The notes under the pieces were generated by a model. It worked only from the letters and a program-made list of their open reading frames with translations. It made no database searches and was not told where the DNA came from. This document shows positions 47,108 to 55,516 of a stretch of 64,000 nt of DNA, piece after piece. The stretch's first letter is position 1; the number at the start of each line of letters is the position of its first letter. The stretch is from contig BMTH01000010.1 of the NCBI GenBank assembly GCA_014649575.1, forward strand, positions 62,001 to 126,000, in the 5' to 3' direction. Origin of the DNA: Streptomyces griseoincarnatus (GTDB lineage Bacteria > Actinomycetota > Actinomycetes > Streptomycetales > Streptomycetaceae). Both the position numbers and the translations under genes were made by a program.

Positions 47108-48160
47108 GTGCTCGACCTGCCACCTCTCGCGCGCTTCGGTGACCGCGTCGCCACCGGCCTCGCCGACGTCACCGACGACCCGTCCGCCCTGGACTCCACG
47201 GGCTTCTGGGCCGTCGCCGCCGACTTCGAGGGGCGCCTGACCTGCGCCCGCTTCCGGGACGTACGCGCCGAGCCCGTCCCGCCCCCCGCCCCGGGCGCCT
47301 GGCGCGGACCGGCGGCCGACGACTGGACGTCCTCCCTCGACCGCGCCGCGTACACGGCCGGTGTCAGCCGCATCCGCGAGCACATAGCGGCAGGCGAGGT
47401 CTACCAGGCGAACCTCTGCCGCGTCCTGTCCGCGCCGGTGGCCCCGGACGCCGACGTGGACGCCCTCACCGCCCTGCTGGCCCGCGGCAACCCGGCACCC
47501 TACGCAGGAACGATTCGGCTGCCGCGGCACGGCGTGGAGATCGCCACCGCCTCGCCCGAGCTGTTCCTCCGCCGGGACGGCCGGGTCGTCGAGTCGGGCC
47601 CGATCAAGGGCACCGGCCGCACCGAGGCGGACCTGCTGGAGAAGGACTTCGCCGAGAACATCATGATCGTCGACCTGGTCCGCAACGACATCGGACAGGT
47701 CTGCGCCACCGGCACCGTCACCGTCCCCGACCTCTGCGCCGTCGAGAAGCACCCGGGCCTGGTCCACCTCGTCTCCACCGTCCGCGGCGAGCTGCGCGAC
47801 GGCGAGGGATGGCCCGGGCTGCTGCGCGCCGCCTTCCCGCCCGGCTCCGTCACCGGGGCGCCCAAGTCCAGCGCGCTGCGGATCATCGACGCCCTGGAGA
47901 CCGCTCCGCGCGGCCCCTACTGCGGCGGGATCGGCTGGGTCGACGCCGACCGCGGCACGGGCGTCCTCGCCGTCGGCATCCGGACCTTCTGGATCGACCG
48001 GGACGCGGGCGGCGCGGCCGTGCTGCGGTTCGGCACCGGCGCCGGCATCACCTGGGGCTCCGACCCCGAGGGGGAGTGGCGGGAGACCGAACTGAAGGCT
48101 TCCCGGCTGCTCGCGGTAGCGTCGGGGACGTACCAGGTGAGCGAAAGGATCCGGACGTGA
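47108..48160 (+). CDS. pabB: Aminodeoxychorismate synthase component I (chorismate-binding)
   Basis: 350 residues from GTG 47108. Chorismate-utilising enzyme: GEVYQANLCRVL, the PIKGTGRTEADLLEKDFAEN segment with Lys167 in PIKGT (the sequence that marks PabB rather than TrpE), MIVDLVRNDIGQVC, FPPGSVTGAPKSSALRIID, GPYCGGIGWVD. Makes 4-amino-4-deoxychorismate for folate. The N-terminal 60 residues are a shortened version of the usual domain. Coupled to pabC by a GTGA overlap, which fits p-aminobenzoate synthesis. A glutamine amidotransferase partner (pabA) is not in the window. Confidence 0.92.
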   Translation: MLDLPPLARFGDRVATGLADVTDDPSALDSTGFWAVAADFEGRLTCARFRDVRAEPVPPPAPGAWRGPAADDWTSSLDRAAYTAGVSRIREHIAAGEVYQANLCRVLSAPVAPDADVDALTALLARGNPAPYAGTIRLPRHGVEIATASPELFLRRDGRVVESGPIKGTGRTEADLLEKDFAENIMIVDLVRNDIGQVCATGTVTVPDLCAVEKHPGLVHLVSTVRGELRDGEGWPGLLRAAFPPGSVTGAPKSSALRIIDALETAPRGPYCGGIGWVDADRGTGVLAVGIRTFWIDRDAGGAAVLRFGTGAGITWGSDPEGEWRETELKASRLLAVASGTYQVSERIRT

Positions 48161-48978
48161 AGATCTGGCTCGACGGCGCGCTGCGGGACTCCGAGTCCGC
48201 CCGCGTCTCCGTCTTCGACCACGGACTGACCGTGGGCGACGGCATCTTCGAGACCGTGAAGGCCGTGGCCGGCCGGCCGTTCGCCCTCACCCGGCATCTC
48301 GACCGGCTGACCCGCTCGGCCCGGGGCCTCGGCCTGCCCGACCCCGACCTCGACGAGGTCCGCCGCGCCTGTGCCGCCGTCCTCGAGGCCAACCCCGTGC
48401 CGCTCGGCCGGCTGCGCCTCACCTACACCGGCGGACACGGCCCGCTCGGCTCCGACCGGGGCGACAAGGGCCCGACCCTCGTCGTCGCCCTCGGCGAGAC
48501 CGCCCGCCGCCCGGACACCACGGCCGTCGTCACCGTGCCCTGGACCCGCAACGAGCGCGGCGCGCTCACCGGCCTGAAGACCACCTCGTACGCCGAGAAC
48601 GTCGTCGCCCTCGCCCGCGCGCACGAACACGGCGCCACCGAGGCGCTGTTCGGCAACACCGTAGGAGCGCTCTGCGAGGGCACCGGGTCGAACGTCTTCG
48701 TCGTCCTCGACGGTGAGATCCACACCCCGCCGCTCCACTCCGGCTGCCTCGCGGGCATCACCCGCCGGCTGGTCGCCGAGTGGACCGGGGCCAAGGAGAC
48801 CGACCTGCCGCTCGACGTCCTGCGCGAGGCCGACGAGATCTTCCTCACCTCCACCCTGCGTGACGTGCAGGCCGTGCACCGCGTCGACGACCGTGAACTG
48901 TCCGCCGCGCCCGGCCCGGTGACGGCCAAGGCCATGCGGATCTTCGACGAGCGGTCCGCGGCGGACATCGACCCGTGA
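48157..48978 (+). CDS. pabC: Aminodeoxychorismate lyase
   Basis: 273 residues from GTG 48157. PLP fold type IV: DHGLTVGDGIFETVKAV at residues 20-36, RLTYTGGHGPLGSDRG, PLP Lys141 in LTGLKTTSYAENVVA, GNTVGALCEGTGSNVFVVLD, and EIFLTSTLRDVQAV for the phosphate loop. Releases p-aminobenzoate and pyruvate from aminodeoxychorismate. Branched-chain or D-amino acid transaminases are relatives, but the pabB overlap decides. Confidence 0.92.
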   Translation: MKIWLDGALRDSESARVSVFDHGLTVGDGIFETVKAVAGRPFALTRHLDRLTRSARGLGLPDPDLDEVRRACAAVLEANPVPLGRLRLTYTGGHGPLGSDRGDKGPTLVVALGETARRPDTTAVVTVPWTRNERGALTGLKTTSYAENVVALARAHEHGATEALFGNTVGALCEGTGSNVFVVLDGEIHTPPLHSGCLAGITRRLVAEWTGAKETDLPLDVLREADEIFLTSTLRDVQAVHRVDDRELSAAPGPVTAKAMRIFDERSAADIDP

Positions 48979-49030
48979 GGGGCCGGAAAACCGGCTGAGG
49001 CCGGGGGCGCCGCGGGGTAGAACACCGGTG

Positions 49031-49855
49031 ATGACCACCACCCTGCGGCCGACCGAGCCGCTCCAGCGGAACCCCGACGGGACGCGATCGCGTCACTTCC
49101 ACGTCTGCGTGAACAGCCGTCCCGTGGGGGAGGTGCGCCTCGGCACGGACCCGGTCTTCGGTGACGCCGTGGCCCGGATCGTCAGCCTGCGCATCGACGA
49201 ACCCGACCGCCGGCGTGGCCGGGGCACGGTGGCCGCCCTCGCGGCGGAGGAGGTGGCCCGCGGCTGGGGCTGCCGCCGCATCGAGGTCACGGTCCCCGCC
49301 GAACCGGGCACCCCCCTCGCCCTCGCCACGGCGCTCGGCTACGTCGTGCGCAACCGGAACATGGAGAAGGCCCTCGGCAAGACCCCGCCCGCCCCGCGGG
49401 ACGGCACCCGCGCACGGCCCATGACCGAGGACGAGTATGTCACCTGGCAGGCCGAGAGCTCCGCGGACTACGCGCGGGAGTGGGCGCGGCGCGGCGTGCC
49501 CGAGGCGGAGGCGCTGGCCAAGGCGGCAGCGGACCAGGCGGCGCTGCTGCCCGACGGCCTCGCCACGGAGGACATGGTCCTCAGCGTCCTCGAACACGAG
49601 GGCGCCGTCGTCGGCACCCTGTGGCTCGCCGTGCGGGGGGAGCGCGCGTACGTCTTCGACGTGGAGACCGTGCCCGCCCACCGGGGCCGGGGCCACGGGC
49701 GCAGCCTCATGCTGCTCGCCGAGGCCCAGGCCGCCGCCGCGGGCAACCGGACCATCGGCCTCAACGTGTTCGCGGGCAACACCCCGGCCGAGCGGCTCTA
49801 CGACTCGCTCGGCTACACCACCACCCGGTACTCGCTGTACAAGCCGCTGCTGTAG
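49031..49855 (+). CDS. Protein of two tandem GNAT acetyltransferase domains
   Basis: 274 residues from ATG 49031 (GTG 49028 possible). First half (about 20-120): ARIVSLRIDEPDRRRGRGTV and GWGCRRIEVTVPAEPGTPLA, a GNAT-like but worn domain. Second half (about 125-274): MTEDEYVTWQ, VFDVETVPAHRGRGHGRSLM with RGRGHG acetyl-CoA loop, GLNVFAGNTPAERLYDSLGY. The second is the likely active one. Substrate unknown. The first may serve for binding, as in mycothiol synthase-like double GNATs. Confidence 0.85.
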   Translation: MTTTLRPTEPLQRNPDGTRSRHFHVCVNSRPVGEVRLGTDPVFGDAVARIVSLRIDEPDRRRGRGTVAALAAEEVARGWGCRRIEVTVPAEPGTPLALATALGYVVRNRNMEKALGKTPPAPRDGTRARPMTEDEYVTWQAESSADYAREWARRGVPEAEALAKAAADQAALLPDGLATEDMVLSVLEHEGAVVGTLWLAVRGERAYVFDVETVPAHRGRGHGRSLMLLAEAQAAAAGNRTIGLNVFAGNTPAERLYDSLGYTTTRYSLYKPLL

Positions 49856-49877
49856 CCGCCGGGGCGAAGGGGCGGGG

Positions 49878-50402
49878 TCAGGCGTCCTGCCCGGCCAGCA
49901 GCCGGTCCGTGATCTCCTCGATCCGCTCGCGCAGTCCCTCCTGGCTCTTGCCGCCGTCGAGCCGCTCCCCGCCGATGACGTACGTCGGCGTCCCGGTCAC
50001 CCCGATCGCCTTGCCCTCGGCCTGGTCGGCGTCGACCACCAGGATGTGCCGTCCGTCGATCAAGGCGGTGTCGACCTCGTCGGCGTCGAGATCCAGCTCG
50101 CGGGCGACATCGACCAGGACCGCCTCGCCCCGGCGCTCCAGCTCCTCGACCCGGCCGAGCACGGCCTCCGCGTAGTCCCAGCCCCGGCCCTGCTCCCACG
50201 CCTCCTCGGCGGCCTGGGCCGCGGCGAAGGCGTGCTTGTGCTTCTCCAGCGGGAAGTGCCGCAGCCGGATCTCCAGCCGGTCGCCGTACCGGGCCCGCAG
50301 GGCGCGGAGGTCGTCCAGGGCGGTCCGGCAGTCGGAACACTGCAGCTCGCACCACACGTCGAGGACGGGGGCGGCGGGGCGGGCGGGGGAGGAGTCACTC
50401 AT
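49878..50402 (-). CDS. DsbA-family thioredoxin-like protein
   Basis: 174 residues from ATG 50402. Thioredoxin fold with an early CELQCSDC; the active pair is Cys22-Ser-Asp-Cys25. A DSBA helical insertion follows (HKHAFAAAQAAEEAWEQGRG), and the cis-Pro segment is GVTGTPTYVIGGERLDG. No signal peptide, so a cytoplasmic FrnE-type or mycothiol-linked disulphide oxidoreductase is more likely than an exported DsbA. Convergent with the GNAT gene. Confidence 0.9.
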   Translation of the reverse strand: MSDSSPARPAAPVLDVWCELQCSDCRTALDDLRALRARYGDRLEIRLRHFPLEKHKHAFAAAQAAEEAWEQGRGWDYAEAVLGRVEELERRGEAVLVDVARELDLDADEVDTALIDGRHILVVDADQAEGKAIGVTGTPTYVIGGERLDGGKSQEGLRERIEEITDRLLAGQDA

Positions 50403-50628
50403 GGCCGACAGTCTTCCAGCCACGCCCCGGCGCCACCCAATCCGGCCCCTGATCGGCGCCCTCGGATCCTTCAGGTGTGCACCCACCGGCACCTGCGGAG
50501 GAGTCCGGACCCGGAGATGTCCCTGATGTCCGCCCCGGGCATGGCCGCTCGGGGTGCGGCGGGTGCAGGATGGAAGGGACGGAGTCGCACGCCGTCGTGA
50601 CCGCACGCACGCTGCCCTGGAGGACCGG

Positions 50629-51081
50629 ATGATTGCCGAGACCGTCTGCTCCGCCGTCGCCGCGGCAGGCCTGGGCATCGCGGTGGTCACGGCCTACCGC
50701 AAGCGCTACCTGACGGCGACCCGCATCGCCGCGTACGCGCTGGTGCCGCTCGGTCTGGTCATGACCGGCGTCGTCGAGTGGCTCGCGGACACCGCTTTCA
50801 GCCCGGTCGCCTGGGCGGGCTTCGGCGTGCTGGGCCTGTCCTGGCTGATGTTCGCCACGACCCGCACGGTGGAGCGCCGGCGCGGCGGCACCCGCAAGGA
50901 ACGCAAGGCTGCAGCACGGGAGGCGTCCGCCCCCGCCGCCACGGCGCCCGGCGCCTCCGCGCCCGCCCTGGGACAGTCGTCCACCGGCGGGCAGAGCCCC
51001 GCGCCCCGGCAGAAGCCGGCCGCACAGGGGGACGACGACTTCAGCGACATCGAGGCCATCCTCAAGAAGCACGGCATCTGA
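50629..51081 (+). CDS. Small membrane protein with charged C-terminal tail
   Basis: 150 residues from ATG 50629 with TGGAGGAC upstream. Three hydrophobic segments, about residues 4-21, 34-50 and 58-76. A basic stretch RRRGGTRKERKAAAREA follows, then an Ala/Pro/Ser/Gln-rich linker, ending DFSDIEAILKKHGI. The conserved acidic-helical end suggests a docking motif. I recall relatives only as conserved Streptomyces membrane proteins. No partner gene identified. Confidence 0.8.
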   Translation: MIAETVCSAVAAAGLGIAVVTAYRKRYLTATRIAAYALVPLGLVMTGVVEWLADTAFSPVAWAGFGVLGLSWLMFATTRTVERRRGGTRKERKAAAREASAPAATAPGASAPALGQSSTGGQSPAPRQKPAAQGDDDFSDIEAILKKHGI

Positions 51082-51230
51082 CCATCAGGGACCACATGCG
51101 TCACAGGGGGTCCCGGACCGCGCGGAAGTGATCACGCTCTGACCGGTAGACCGCGCTTTCCGCGTGCGCGGATGCTTTCCACGAGTGTTGATCGCGTCCG
51201 GCCCGTCCGATGCGTCATCATCGCGGCGAG

Positions 51231-51383
51231 ATGCTGGACACGACACAGAGCGATGCCGCGCCGCAGCAGGACGAGCCGCGCGGATGCCTCTTCGCCCTAT
51301 CCCAGCCACCGCTGATGATCTTCCTTGCGGTGATCGGGTGTCTGCTGCTCACGGCCGCCTTGCACGACCTGCTGTGGCTGTGA
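51231..51383 (+). CDS. Small membrane protein (50 residues)
   Basis: ATG 51231 to TGA 51383: MLDTTQSDAAPQQDEPRGCL, then LSQPPLMIFLAVIGCLLLTA, AALHDLLWL. A polar head and one membrane helix. GGCGAG lies just upstream as a modest ribosome-binding site. Composition by codon position (mostly G/C at the third base) supports coding. Family not recognised. It is below the usual gene-finding size. Confidence 0.6.
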   Translation: MLDTTQSDAAPQQDEPRGCLFALSQPPLMIFLAVIGCLLLTAALHDLLWL

Positions 51384-51464
51384 TCCGTACCCGCGGTTCC
51401 CGGCGTCACCCGTCGGGACCGCGTCGGCGGCACCTCCCGTCACTCCCCGTGGCGGACGGGCGGA

Positions 51465-52025
51465 TCAGCCCGCCGCCTCCTTGCGGCGCGCCCGGTAGGC
51501 GGCGACGTGCAGCCGGTTGCCGCAGGTGCGGCTGTCGCAGTAGCGGCGCGAGCGGTTGCGGGACAGGTCCACGAAGGCGTGCCGGCAGTCCGGGGCTTCG
51601 CAGCGGCGCAGACGCTCCTGCTCGCCGGCGACCACGAAGAAGGCCAGCGCCATCCCGCAGTCGGCGGCCAGGTGGTCGGCCACGGAGGCGCCGGGGGCGA
51701 AGTAGTGCACGTGCCAGTCGTAGCCGTCGTGGTCGGTGAGCCGGGGCGTGGTGCCGGCGGCCGCGATCAGCTCGTTGATCATCGTGGCGGCGCTGCGGGC
51801 GTCGGGAGCGGCGAACACCGCGGCGAACCGGGCGCGGATCTTGCGCACCGCGGCCAGGTCGAACTCGGTGAGCACCCCGACCTCGCTGACCTCGTGGTCG
51901 CGTACGAACGCCTCGAGGGCGGCGACGTCCGCCAGTCCGTCCGGAGTCGTGTCGTCCTCCGGTGCGGTGTTCACCAGATCCACCACGGTGTCCAGCGCGC
52001 ACCGGGTGTCATGGGTGATCAGCAC
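51465..52025 (-). CDS. CGNR zinc-finger protein (ABATE domain)
   Basis: 186 residues from GTG 52025 with GGGAGC 7 nt upstream. N-terminal ABATE-type region (about 1-130): LDTVVDLVNTAPEDD, LAAVRKIRARFAAVFAAPDA, DWHVHYFAPGASVADHLAAD. C-terminal CGNR zinc finger: RCEAPDCRHAFVDLSRNRSR and RYCDSRTCGNRLHVAAYRAR, with four Cys. This family is thought to be stress-related transcription regulators; DNA binding is plausible from the basic end. Long repeat array lies directly upstream. Confidence 0.92.
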   Translation of the reverse strand: MLITHDTRCALDTVVDLVNTAPEDDTTPDGLADVAALEAFVRDHEVSEVGVLTEFDLAAVRKIRARFAAVFAAPDARSAATMINELIAAAGTTPRLTDHDGYDWHVHYFAPGASVADHLAADCGMALAFFVVAGEQERLRRCEAPDCRHAFVDLSRNRSRRYCDSRTCGNRLHVAAYRARRKEAAG

Positions 52026-52155
52026 GATTCGCTCCCTGGCCTGGGGGTCGGGCGGGCGCCCGCCGATGCTGGCCGATGGTAGTGGCTCCACCCCACCCCG
52101 CACCTCCCCGCTCCGCACACGGCTTCGATTCCGACGCGGAGGGTACGACGCTCCG

Positions 52156-52487
52156 AAGGGGCGCGGGGAGCGGCGCGACCGGCCCCTGACGGCACGCAGT
52201 CGCCGCCGAAGCCCGGCTTCCGGCCCACTGGGCGCCGGGTGCGCACGCACACCCGAAGGGGCGCGGGGAGCGGCGCGACCGGCCCCTGACGGCCCGCGGC
52301 CGCCGCCGAAGCCCGGCTTCCGGCCCACTGGGCGCCCGGGTGGGCACGCACACCCGAAGGGGCGCGGGGAGCGGCGCGACCGGCCCCTGACGGCCCGCGG
52401 CCGCCGCCGAAGCCCGGCTTCCCGCCCACTGGGCGCCCAGGTGGGCACGCACACCCGAAGGGGCGCGGGGAACACCAGCCCACCCGC
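52156..52487 (+). repeat. Tandem ~101-bp repeat array (three copies plus a partial fourth)
   Basis: Copies start with AAGGGGCGCGGGGAGCGGCG at 52156, 52256 and 52357; a truncated one starts at 52458 with AAGGGGCGCGGGGAACACC. The copies differ at only a few positions. Each opens with the REP-like core and then CCGGCCCCTGACGGC and CGAAGCCCGGCTTC, which itself can form a small hairpin. The array fills most of the 608-bp interval between the CGNR gene and ssgB; the rest (52488-52633) shows no gene. Confidence 0.9.
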
Positions 52488-52633
52488 CCCCCAGGCGCGT
52501 CTGCCCACCCCCCACGCAGACCGGCGCCGACCCACGGCAGAGAACCCGCGGCGTCGACGCCGATGCATCCAACTGATCCAGGCCCGCGCCGTCACCCCGA
52601 GTCGACGGCGCCGGGCGGCTTCGAGGCGGCGCG

Positions 52634-53047
52634 CTAGCTTTCCGCCAGGATGTGCGAGAGCTCCTGATCGAGATCGAAGTGCCGGTGCTCCGTGCCGGGC
52701 GGCACGGCGGCGTCTGTGCGCTTCAGGAAGGACTCCAGAGCCCGCGCCGGGGCCTCGAGCAGGGCCTCCCCCTCCGGAGAGCTCAGGGCGATGCACACGA
52801 CGCCCTGACCATGACTGCGCGACGGCCAGACGCGGACGTCGCCGGTGCCCGTGGGGCGGTGAAGTCCCTCGGCGAGGAGGTCGCGGGCGAACACCCACTC
52901 GACGGTTTCCTCGGCTCCGGTGTGGAAGGTGGCGTGCACGGCGTAGGGGTCGGCCGTGTCGTACCGCAGGCCTGCGGGGACAGGCAGGGAGGACTCGCTC
53001 GACACAACGAGGCGCAGGTGCAGCTCGCAGCTGACCGTGGTGTTCAT
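52634..53047 (-). CDS. ssgB: Sporulation septation protein SsgB
   Basis: 137 residues from ATG 53047, exactly the SsgB length, with MNTTVSCELHLRLVVSSESS at the start and HRHFDLDQELSHILAES at the end as I remember from S. coelicolor. SsgA-like (SALP) family, found only in morphologically complex actinobacteria. SsgB recruits FtsZ to future septum sites during sporulation together with SsgA. Its presence fixes the organism as a sporulating streptomycete type. It is monocistronic and faces the PGPGW gene divergently. Confidence 0.97.
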   Translation of the reverse strand: MNTTVSCELHLRLVVSSESSLPVPAGLRYDTADPYAVHATFHTGAEETVEWVFARDLLAEGLHRPTGTGDVRVWPSRSHGQGVVCIALSSPEGEALLEAPARALESFLKRTDAAVPPGTEHRHFDLDQELSHILAES

Positions 53048-53238
53048 AAGCGCCAGGGCCTTTCGCTCAGTGTGCGCTCGGGGATTCGCACGTCGGCGAA
53101 ATCGACATGCCACCTACGGTGCCGTTGTAAACCCCTCTGAGTGTTTTGCGTGGGATTACGTAACTCTTCCGGCCGAGAGATCGTTCACGCGCTGCGTCCA
53201 TTCCGGTGATGTGTTTCGCTCCGGTAGTGTTGGGCCGC

Positions 53239-53697
53239 ATGAACACGGGGAGTAACGAGGCCGGCGAGGTCGTGACCGCGGCCCACGGGGTGACGGTGGA
53301 CGAGAGCGAGCGTCGGGACGAGCGGGGGCTCGGGTCGAGGGCGCCCGAGTTCGTGAAGGCACGGCGTGCGCTGCATCTGAGTTGGCAGGTGGGGGTCTTC
53401 GTCGTCGGTCTGGCCGTGGTGGTGGCCGGCGTGCTGATGCTGGTGCTGCCCGGCCCGGGATGGGTCGTGATCTTCGGCGGTATGGCGATCTGGGCGACCG
53501 AGTTCGTCTGGGCCCAGCTCGTGCTGCGCTGGACCAAGCGCAAGGTCACCGAGGCGGCCCAGCGGGCGCTCGACCCGCGGGTGCGCCGCCGCAACATCAT
53601 CCTGACGTCGGTCGGCCTGGTGATCGTGGCCGCGCTGGCTGGCTTCTACCTGTGGAAGTTCGGTCTGCAGATGCCCTGGAAGATCAAGGACCAGTGA
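53239..53697 (+). CDS. PGPGW-family (TIGR02611) membrane protein
   Basis: 152 residues from ATG 53239; the open frame runs to 53206. Two or three helices: SWQVGVFVVGLAVVVAGVLM (about 50-69), VLPGPGWVVIFGGMAIWATE with the naming PGPGW motif, and a final IILTSVGLVIVAALAGFYLW helix. Basic loop RWTKRKVTEAAQRALDPRVR between. Function unknown. The gene lies just before a tRNA-Val. Confidence 0.92.
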   Translation: MNTGSNEAGEVVTAAHGVTVDESERRDERGLGSRAPEFVKARRALHLSWQVGVFVVGLAVVVAGVLMLVLPGPGWVVIFGGMAIWATEFVWAQLVLRWTKRKVTEAAQRALDPRVRRRNIILTSVGLVIVAALAGFYLWKFGLQMPWKIKDQ

Positions 53698-53787
53698 CCC
53701 GGGCCGGGGGACGGGCGGCCTCCCGTCCCCCGTGGTCACCGTGGTCACGGGCACCCCCTGACATGGGGTAATGTTCTTCCTGCGCCC

Positions 53788-53859
53788 GGGCGATTAGCTC
53801 AGTGGGAGAGCGCTTCGTTCACACCGAAGAGGTCACTGGTTCGAACCCAGTATCGCCCA
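53788..53859 (+). tRNA. tRNA-Val (anticodon CAC), copy 1
   Basis: 72 nt; acceptor GGGCGAT/ATCGCCC, anticodon stem-loop CTTCG-TTCACAC-CGAAG with CAC, T arm CACTGGTTCGAACCCAGT. Identical to the copy at 61370. Confidence 0.97.
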
Positions 53860-53867
53860 CCGGGATC

Positions 53868-53904
53868 AAGCGGCCCGGCTCACCAAGAGTGAGCCGGGCC
53901 GCTT
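53868..53904 (+). terminator. Terminator after tRNA-Val copy 1
   Basis: A perfect 15-bp stem: AAGCGGCCCGGCTCA (53868-53882) with TGAGCCGGGCCGCTT (53890-53904), 7-nt loop. The rest of the 53860-54226 interval up to the promoter at 54134 holds no gene. Confidence 0.9.
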
Positions 53905-54133
53905 CGTCGTTCCCGGGGCGGCCCGTCGGCGCCGCCCCCGCCCCGTTCCGCTTCGTCCGCGCGTCACCCAACCGTGACCTGCCGCGCGCCTCGCGGTTGC
54001 CGTCGCCGTTCCGTTCGGCCGGGTCGGCCGCGAGGCCAGGGACCTGCCGCTTTCCCTCCCGCCTCCGGTGAATGCCGGACGACTGCGCCGCCCGGCGCCG
54101 GCGAGGCCTCGCCGTCAATTCCTGTCCGAATCA

Positions 54134-54194
54134 TTGACGCGCCCGTGGGCCCTCCGTACCTTGTGCCAGCAAGCGCTTACTTGAAACGATTCAT
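54134..54194 (+). promoter_or_regulatory. Promoter and repressor-type operators of the sugar-uptake operon
   Basis: TTGACG (54134-54139) and TACCTT (54157-54162) are 17 bp apart. Directly after the -10 come AAGCGCTT (54171-54178), a perfect 8-bp palindrome, and TGAAACGATTCA (54182-54193), a LacI-like dyad. A repressor here would block transcription start. No lacI or gntR gene lies in the cassette, so the regulator is elsewhere. Confidence 0.65.
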
Positions 54195-54226
54195 GAGGCG
54201 GCCGGGTCCGTCGCGGGGAGGCTCGT

Positions 54227-55516
54227 ATGCAGCAGGGCAAGGGTGTGGAGAGGCGGGCGGTCCTCAAAGCGGCGGGGGCCTCACTCGCCGTCACGGGGCT
54301 CGGCGCGACGGCGACCGCGTGCGGCGGCGGAAGCGGTTCCGGGGACGGAACCGTGACGATCCGTTATGCGTGGTGGGGGGCCGAGGACCGGGCGCAGCGC
54401 ATCAACAAGACCATCGATCTCTTCGAGAAGAAGTACCCGAAGATCAAGGTCAAGACCGACTTCCAGCCGTACACGGATTTCTGGAAGAAGTTCAACACGC
54501 AGGCCTCCGGCGGGAATCCGCCGGACGTCTTCCAGAATGCTGTCGGATTCCTCCGCAAATACGATGCGAAGAATGTGCTCCTGGACCTCCACGAGCAGGT
54601 GAAGGCCGGGCACCTCCGCATGGAGGGATTCCGGGCGGGCCTGGAGAAGTTCGGCGAGATCGACGGCAAACTCCTCGGCGTGCCCGTGGGGTCCAACTCG
54701 ATGGCCCTCGTCATCGACAAGCCCGTCTACGCACGCGCCGGGATCAACCCCGAAATGGGCTGGACCTGGGACGACTTCGACGAGGCGATGGCCCGGGTGC
54801 GTGACCGCACGGGCCGCGCCGGCGACAGCGGCATGTACGGCGTCATGTACCTCTACGACCTGTACCTGCGTCAGAACGGCAAGGCGTTCTTCACCGAGGA
54901 CGGTCTCGGCTTCACCGAGGGGGATCTGACCCGGTGGTGGACGAAGGCGGAGAAGGGCGTGAGGTCCGGCCTCTTCGCCGACCCCAAGAAGGTCGCCCAG
55001 ATCAAGCCCAAGTCGGCGCTCTCCGCCGAACTCGCGGGCTCCGAGTTCACCTGGGACAACTTCACCGTCCGTTACACCTCCGAGGGCAGGAGCGAGTACG
55101 GTCTCGCGCCCATCCCCACCACGGACGGCAAACGGACGGGACAGTACCTCGGCTCGCTGATGCTGAGCGCCTCCAAGCGCACCCAGCACCCCGTGGAGGT
55201 CGCGAAGTTCATCGACTTCATGGTGCACGACCCCGAGGTCGCGACGATCATGGGCTACGACCGGGGTGTCCCCGCCACCACGGCGCAGTACGAGGCGTAC
55301 CGGCCCACCGACCCGGTGAACAAGGCGATCGCCGCCTACGAGGAGTCCCTCGTGAAGGCGGGCGTGCTGGAGCCCATCACCCCGCACCCGAACGGCGCCG
55401 ACATCTGCGAGGCCGCGTTCCTGCGCATCGGCGAGGAGTTGGGGCTGGGCAAGCGGTCGGTGGGCGAGGCCGTCGAGCAGTTCTTCAACGAGTCGAAGAC
55501 CGCCCTCAGCAGCTGA
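54227..55516 (+). CDS. Sugar ABC transporter substrate-binding lipoprotein
   Basis: 429 residues from ATG 54227, GGGGAGG before it. Tat-like lipoprotein signal: ERRAVLKAAGASLAVTGLGA with acylated Cys32 in TATAC. Family-1 solute-binding fold: TIRYAWWGAEDRAQRINKTI, FEKKYPKIKVKTDFQPYTDF, NPPDVFQNAVGFLRKY, and GVPVGSNSMALVIDKPVYAR. Binds an oligosaccharide or sugar and delivers it to the two permeases that follow. By association with the rhamnogalacturonan enzyme, the ligand may be a pectin fragment. First gene of the operon. Confidence 0.94.
   Translation: MQQGKGVERRAVLKAAGASLAVTGLGATATACGGGSGSGDGTVTIRYAWWGAEDRAQRINKTIDLFEKKYPKIKVKTDFQPYTDFWKKFNTQASGGNPPDVFQNAVGFLRKYDAKNVLLDLHEQVKAGHLRMEGFRAGLEKFGEIDGKLLGVPVGSNSMALVIDKPVYARAGINPEMGWTWDDFDEAMARVRDRTGRAGDSGMYGVMYLYDLYLRQNGKAFFTEDGLGFTEGDLTRWWTKAEKGVRSGLFADPKKVAQIKPKSALSAELAGSEFTWDNFTVRYTSEGRSEYGLAPIPTTDGKRTGQYLGSLMLSASKRTQHPVEVAKFIDFMVHDPEVATIMGYDRGVPATTAQYEAYRPTDPVNKAIAAYEESLVKAGVLEPITPHPNGADICEAAFLRIGEELGLGKRSVGEAVEQFFNESKTALSS

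Noticed and set aside
52156-52487. CRISPR array
   Set aside because: Units are about 101 bp and continuous, with no short repeat and unique spacer pattern and no cas genes.
53860-54133. Open frame following tRNA-Val copy 1 (MGERFVHTEEV...)
   Set aside because: It starts inside the tRNA and runs through its terminator hairpin; the product is an artefact of tRNA sequence.
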